Below, piece by piece: positions 15,075-18,120 of a DNA stretch of 18,120 nucleotides; position 1 is the stretch's first letter; every line of letters begins with the position of its first letter. Under the pieces are notes generated by a model. It saw only the letters and a list, made by a program, of their open reading frames with translations, searched no databases and was not told the origin of the DNA. The position numbers were made by a program, and so were the translations under genes. Origin of the DNA: Streptosporangiaceae bacterium (GTDB lineage: Bacteria > Actinomycetota > Actinomycetes > Streptosporangiales > Streptosporangiaceae); NCBI GenBank assembly GCA_025934635.1, contig JAICWX010000174.1, positions 1 through 18,120 on the forward strand, read 5' to 3'.

Positions 15075-15091
15075 GTCATTCACGATACCTA
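15061..15091 (-). promoter_or_regulatory. Leaderless promoter and inverted repeat at the thiolase start
   Basis: TAGGTA (minus strand, 15086-15091) is a good -10 box 11 nt before ATG 15074. CGTGAAT (15061-15067) and ATTCACG (15078-15084) are perfect 7-bp inverted half-sites 10 nt apart, straddling the start codon. Their placement suits repression of the operon, possibly by its own MarR protein. Confidence 0.5.
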
Positions 15092-15113
15092 GTGGTGTCC
15101 GGAAGGAAATAAG

Positions 15114-15602
15114 GTGCTACCTCTGCTGACCCGCATCGATCACGTCGGCATCGCCTGCCGGGACCTGGACCGGGCTGTCGGGCTGTACCAGGCCACGTTC
15201 GGCCTGGAGGTGGCGAGCCTGGAGGTCAACGAGGAGCAGGGCGTCCGCGAGGCGATGCTGGCGGTCGGCGGTTCGCCGGCGTCCGGTTCGCCGGCGTCCG
15301 GTTCGCCGGCGTCCGGTTCGCCGGCTTCCGGGGAGCGGCCTGGGTACGTCCAGCTGCTCGAGCCGCTGTCGCCTGACACCCCCGTGGGCAAGTTCATCGC
15401 CCGCCGGGGCGAGGGGATCCATCACGTCGGCTACGGCGTCGCCGACATCGGCGCGACGCTCGCCACGATCGGCGGCACCGGCATCCGGCTGATCGACGAA
15501 AGGCCCAGGCACGGGTCCATGGGAGCGTCCATCGCGTTCCTCCACCCCGGGGATCTTGGGGGGGTGTTGACGGAACTCGTACAGTTCGTCAGCCCAGCGT
15601 AA
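15114..15602 (+). CDS. mce: Methylmalonyl-CoA epimerase (VOC superfamily)
   Basis: 162 residues from GTG 15114, preceded by GGAAGGAAATAAG. There are two betaalphabetabetabeta (VOC) modules. Metal-ligand candidates are H10 ([12 protein letters not shown]), H104 ([11 protein letters not shown]) and E154 (GVLTELVQF). Signature segments [20 protein letters not shown] and [20 protein letters not shown] are typical of the epimerase that interconverts (2S)- and (2R)-methylmalonyl-CoA. An insertion of about 20 residues (four GSPAS repeats, 53-73) lies in a loop before VQLLEP, where homologues have a short turn. The gene is divergent from thiolase-meaB and supplies the mutase branch with the right stereoisomer. 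Confidence 0.93.
   Translation: MLPLLTRIDHVGIACRDLDRAVGLYQATFGLEVASLEVNEEQGVREAMLAVGGSPASGSPASGSPASGSPASGERPGYVQLLEPLSPDTPVGKFIARRGEGIHHVGYGVADIGATLATIGGTGIRLIDERPRHGSMGASIAFLHPGDLGGVLTELVQFVSPA
15270..15329 (+). repeat. Four tandem 15-bp repeats inside the epimerase gene
   Basis: GGTTCGCCGGCGTCC is present at 15270-15284, 15285-15299 and 15300-15314 without change, and at 15315-15329 with one substitution. Each encodes GSPAS. The near-identity indicates recent slippage. Confidence 0.9.
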
Positions 15603-15615
15603 TTCCCCCATGGGG

Positions 15616-15647
15616 TTGACAAAGGGATTTAACCGGACGCATAGGAT
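15616..15647 (+). promoter_or_regulatory. Candidate promoter for the coiled-coil gene
   Basis: TTGACA (15616-15621) matches the -35 consensus and TAGGAT (15642-15647) is a good -10. The 20-nt spacer is longer than the ideal 17-18. It would give a leader of about 130 nt before the ATG at 15784. The rest of the 15603-15783 gap shows nothing clear. Confidence 0.45.
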
Positions 15648-15783
15648 AGAGAACTCTGAAGGACCCGCCAAACCACCCAAGTAAGAGTAGTCTGCCTGTC
15701 ACCGGGCGAGAGTCGTACCCGCCATGGCTGACACCCGCCGTAAATATTTCTGCCGCCTTCACGTCTAGCCAGGATTAGGCCAC

Positions 15784-17223
15784 ATGCAATCGGACATTGA
15801 CGCCCAGCTGACCAACTTCTTCGAGGACGCCCCGCCGCGCGAGTTCGCCACGGTCATGAGGGGTTACGACCGCCATCAGGTGGACGAGCACATCAGGCAG
15901 ATCGAGACCGAAGCTCGGACGCACCGCGATCAGGCCCAGGCCATGCGGCGGGAGCTGACCGAGGCTCACCGGCAGATCCAGGAGCAGGAGCGTCCCACCT
16001 ACTCCGGTCTCGGCGCTCGTATTGAACAGTTGCTCCGGCTGGCCGAGGAACAGGCTACTGAGCTGGTCCAGGCGGCTAGGTCGGAAGCCAATGAGATCAA
16101 GGCGGCAGCCAAGGTCGACGCGGCGGAGTTCCGGGCGGCGGCTGAGAACGAGGCATCCGAGCTGCGCGCGAACGCCAAGCGCGAGACCGATGACCAGCGG
16201 GGTGCGGCCGAGCGCGAGGCGGACTCGATCCGGACCACCGCCCGCCGCGAGGCGGACGAGCTGACCTCGACCACCGAGCGTGAGGTGGCCAAGCTCCGCG
16301 CCACCGCCGACCACGAGGTCGCGGACAAGCGGGCCGGGGCCGAGCGCGACATTGCCAAGCTGCGGACCAGCACCGAGCGCGAAGTGGCCCAGCTGAAGGC
16401 GACGGCCAAGCGCGAGCGGGACGAGATCCTCACCACCTCCAAGCGCCAGGCTGATGAGATGCGCAGCCAGGCGCAGCGCATCCTGGAGGAAAGCGAGGCC
16501 CAGCGGGCCCAGGCCGAGGCCGAGTTCGAGATCCAGCTCGCGGCGCGCCGGGAAGAGTCCGAGCGCCAGGAGGCCGAGCGGCTGTCCGCCGCCCAGTCCG
16601 CCACCCAGAAGCTGGTCTCCGAGGCCGAGCAGCGGGCGTCGACCGCCGAGCAGCGGGCGGCCAAGGCCTCCGCGCAGGCCGACCAGACCCGGCGCGACGC
16701 CGACTCGCACGCCCGGCAGCTGGTGTCGAACGCGAAGAAGAACGCCGACCAGATCGTGTCGCAGGCCAAGTCGCAGGCTGAGCAGCTGCTGGCCGAGACC
16801 AAGGCCGACGCCGAGCGCCGCCGGGCGGCCGCCCAGCGCGAGGTCGACGAGCTGACCCGGCAGAAGGACAGCATCGCCACCCACCTGGCGCAGGTGCGTC
16901 AGCTGCTTGGCGGCCAGATGCCCGGTGGCCTGGGCGAGGCCGCGATGGCAGCCGCGGCCCCGCCGCCGGCCCCCAAGCCGGCCATCGCCGCCGAGCCGAC
17001 CGCGCCGCGCAACGGCAACGGCGGTTCCGCTCCTACCCAGGTGCAGCCGGCCCAGGCGGCGGCCGCCGCCCACCAGGCCACCCAGGTCGGGCCCGTGCAG
17101 CCCCAGGCGCAGCAGCGGCCCGCTAACGGCGCCTCGGCGCAGGCTCCGGCGCCGGCTTCGGCTGGTGCCAAGCAGTCGGCCAACGGCAAGGACGGCGACG
17201 ACGAGGACTGGTGGACTGAGTAA
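15784..17223 (+). CDS. Scy/FilP-like coiled-coil cytoskeletal protein with DivIVA-like N-terminus
   Basis: 479 residues. The N-terminal motif (about 13-45, FEDAPPREFATVMRGYDRHQ, VDEHIRQIETEA) resembles the DivIVA domain. A long charged coiled coil runs from about 40 to 385. Residues 99-230 consist of twelve consecutive 11-residue units (RSEANEIKAAA, EREVAKLRATA, ERDIAKLRTST and so on), a clean hendecad pattern. Hendecads recur at about 300-365. The tail (about 390-479) is Ala/Pro/Gln-rich, presumably disordered, and ends in acidic DGDDEDWWTE. Such proteins build polar or filamentous scaffolds for tip growth in mycelial actinomycetes. Position beside the epimerase gene matches Scy/FilP in Streptomyces (recalled, not searched). 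Length lies between FilP (about 310) and Scy (about 1300), so orthology to either is unsettled. A strong terminator follows. Confidence 0.85.
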   Translation: MQSDIDAQLTNFFEDAPPREFATVMRGYDRHQVDEHIRQIETEARTHRDQAQAMRRELTEAHRQIQEQERPTYSGLGARIEQLLRLAEEQATELVQAARSEANEIKAAAKVDAAEFRAAAENEASELRANAKRETDDQRGAAEREADSIRTTARREADELTSTTEREVAKLRATADHEVADKRAGAERDIAKLRTSTEREVAQLKATAKRERDEILTTSKRQADEMRSQAQRILEESEAQRAQAEAEFEIQLAARREESERQEAERLSAAQSATQKLVSEAEQRASTAEQRAAKASAQADQTRRDADSHARQLVSNAKKNADQIVSQAKSQAEQLLAETKADAERRRAAAQREVDELTRQKDSIATHLAQVRQLLGGQMPGGLGEAAMAAAAPPPAPKPAIAAEPTAPRNGNGGSAPTQVQPAQAAAAAHQATQVGPVQPQAQQRPANGASAQAPAPASAGAKQSANGKDGDDEDWWTE

Positions 17224-17245
17224 CCTCGCGTTACGGCGTTTCGAG

Positions 17246-17280
17246 GGCGCGCCGTCGGCTGGGCCGGCGGCGCGCCTTCG
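17246..17280 (+). terminator. Terminator of the coiled-coil gene
   Basis: GGCGCGCCGTCGG (17246-17258) and CCGGCGGCGCGCC (17264-17276) form a 13-bp stem with one mismatch and a 5-nt loop, followed by TTCG. It begins 22 nt after the stop at 17223. Confidence 0.75.
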
Positions 17281-17300
17281 TCATGTCTTCGCTGCTTGCG

Positions 17301-17380
17301 GCTGGTGATCGGCGCGTCTCGCGGCTCGTGATCGGCGCGGCTGGTGATCGGCGCGGCTCGCGGCTGGTGATCGGCGCCGC
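17301..17380. repeat. Nested tandem repeats in the intergenic region
   Basis: TGATCGGCGC occurs at 17306, 17329, 17345 and 17368, spaced 23, 16 and 23 bp. This makes two copies of a 39-bp unit, each with an internal duplication. The sequence lies in the 17224-17574 gap between convergent genes and encodes nothing recognisable. Confidence 0.8.
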
Positions 17381-17468
17381 CCGAGGCTAGAGAGTGGCGC
17401 AGCTCGTGGCTGGTGAGCGACCTGAGGCAGCTGGTGCTGCTTGGGCTCGGCCCGGCTCCCGGCAACGA

Positions 17469-17521
17469 CATTGATGCTCCATCGATGTCGCCCGAGCAGC
17501 ATCGATGCTCCATCGATGTCG
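17469..17521. repeat. Paired direct repeats that are themselves hairpins
   Basis: A 22-bp unit (17469-17490 and 17500-17521, one mismatch) is repeated 31 bp apart. Each unit contains CATCGATG-CTC-CATCGATG-like arms: 8 bp pair perfectly in the second copy, and 10 bp pair with one G-U when flanks are included in the first. ATCGAT palindromes are therefore clustered here. The site lies at the shared 3' end of two convergent genes. Confidence 0.8.
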
Positions 17522-17574
17522 TTGACATCGGCACCTGGACGCGACGGCGGATGGTTGACTGGCCGGCGCCGGGG

Positions 17575-18066
17575 CTAGGTGACCGGGATGATGCTGGCCT
17601 CGACTAGGCGGCCGGAGTTGATCTCGAGCACACCGAGGGTGCCGTGGGGCTGACGCCTGCGGTCCGTCGGGGATCCCGGGTTGAAAATCCGCAGGCCGGG
17701 GGCGGACTCGTCCAGCGGGATGTGGGAATGGCCGAACACCACCAGGTCCGCGGCGGGGAACCGGCGGCGCATCCGGGTCAGCCGCCCGGCCGCGACCCCG
17801 CTGTCGTGCACCATCGCCACGCGGAGCCCGTCCAGGTCGAGTTCGGCGGTCGCGGCGGCGCCCCACTCGGCGACGCTGGGATCGTCGTTGTTCCCCGCTA
17901 CGGCGGTCACCGGGGCGTACTCGGCGAGCTCGGTGAGGACCGCGGCGGTGCAGACGTCCCCCGCGTGCAGGATCAGGTCGGCCTGGCGCAGGTACCGGGC
18001 CACGGCGGGCGGGCACGCGCGCCACCGGCGCGGCGCATGAGTATCAGAGAGGACCACGACCCGCAC
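17575..18066 (-). CDS. YfcE/MJ0936-type metallophosphoesterase
   Basis: 163 residues from GTG 18066, with GGAGA 9 nt upstream. The dimetal site motifs are in order: SDTH (D8, H10), HAGDV (D37), GNND (N59), MVHD (H87) and GHSH (H113, H115). The C-terminal NPGSPTDRR segment is typical of the YfcE-like phosphodiesterase group, whose members cleave small phosphodiesters. The usual THGH motif is here VHDSG, a modest departure that keeps the metal-binding His. No signal peptide is present, so it is cytosolic. It converges with the coiled-coil gene across a repeat-rich gap. It is unrelated in subfamily to the decayed phosphatase at the left edge. Confidence 0.9.
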   Translation of the reverse strand: MRVVVLSDTHAPRRWRACPPAVARYLRQADLILHAGDVCTAAVLTELAEYAPVTAVAGNNDDPSVAEWGAAATAELDLDGLRVAMVHDSGVAAGRLTRMRRRFPAADLVVFGHSHIPLDESAPGLRIFNPGSPTDRRRQPHGTLGVLEINSGRLVEASIIPVT

Positions 18067-18086
18067 GGCATTTATTCTCCCGCTTC

Positions 18087-18120
18087 AGTTCCCTGCCGTC
18101 AGGCGAGTTCCCTGCCGTCA
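18087..18120. repeat. Direct repeat at the right edge
   Basis: AGTTCCCTGCCGTCA occurs at 18087-18101 and 18106-18120, a 19-bp period. The second copy ends exactly at the window edge, so a longer array may continue beyond it. It lies upstream of the phosphoesterase start. Confidence 0.7.

Noticed and set aside
15775..17073. 432-residue minus-strand frame rich in Leu/Gly repeats
   Set aside because: It mirrors the hendecad repeats of the coiled-coil gene on the other strand and has no ribosome-binding site or family resemblance.
17301..18120. CRISPR-like array suggested by short direct repeats
   Set aside because: Spacings are irregular or only 4-9 nt, repeat units differ between clusters, and no cas genes are present.
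1..18120. Prophage, transposase or integrase genes
   Set aside because: No reading frame shows DDE, tyrosine- or serine-recombinase motifs or phage structural proteins. The accessory character of 1-8063 rests only on gene content and decay.

Overview
The window is very GC-rich chromosomal DNA with GTG/ATG starts, many 4-nt start/stop overlaps and several near-leaderless promoters. This is typical of an actinobacterium. A large coiled-coil protein with a DivIVA-like N-terminus, of the Scy/FilP kind found in mycelial actinomycetes, points to a filamentous member. The species cannot be fixed from the sequence alone.

Region 1 (1-8063) is a patchwork of small accessory units. It opens with the decayed 3' part of a metallophosphoesterase/purple-acid-phosphatase gene on the minus strand. 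Next come a DUF1801-type protein whose stop codon has slipped out of frame, a TetR regulator, a 58-nt near-perfect palindrome and a hypothetical protein. An ArsR plus SRPBCC/AHSA1-YCII pair follows, with the YCII end truncated. A NarL-type response regulator and histidine kinase lie divergent to a four-helix membrane protein, with tandem 11-bp repeats between them. The region ends with a Gfo/Idh/MocA oxidoreductase and a Phd/VapC toxin-antitoxin pair whose toxin lacks one PIN acidic residue.

Region 2 (8234-15602) is built around acyl-CoA and cobalamin-dependent carbon-skeleton metabolism. It holds the large subunit of an isobutyryl-CoA-mutase-type enzyme, preceded by a perfect 24-bp palindrome. 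A minus-strand operon of thiolase, MeaB-type G3E GTPase and MarR regulator is transcribed divergently from methylmalonyl-CoA epimerase. The enzymes fit together: thiolytic cleavage of acyl-CoA, epimerisation of methylmalonyl-CoA, B12-dependent mutase chemistry, and the GTPase chaperone that protects or loads the mutase. An ECF sigma factor gene is inserted between the mutase and this operon. It is translationally coupled to a membrane-anchored, extracytoplasmic Asp-box propeller protein and sits behind a long structured leader with an ECF-type promoter.

Region 3 (15603-18120) has the Scy/FilP-like coiled-coil gene with a striking run of 11-residue (hendecad) repeats and a strong terminator. 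A repeat-rich intergenic stretch follows, then a YfcE-type phosphodiesterase on the minus strand. From memory, the order Scy/FilP, epimerase, thiolase, MeaB, MarR, mutase resembles the SCO5396-SCO5415 neighbourhood of Streptomyces coelicolor. The sigma/propeller pair and the region 1 genes would then be lineage-specific additions.

I see no CRISPR array, tRNA, rRNA, insertion sequence or prophage. The least ordinary features are the sigma/propeller unit with its leader, the palindromic operator of the mutase, the hendecad cytoskeletal protein, and short tandem repeats that recur across the window, in frame wherever they lie inside genes.
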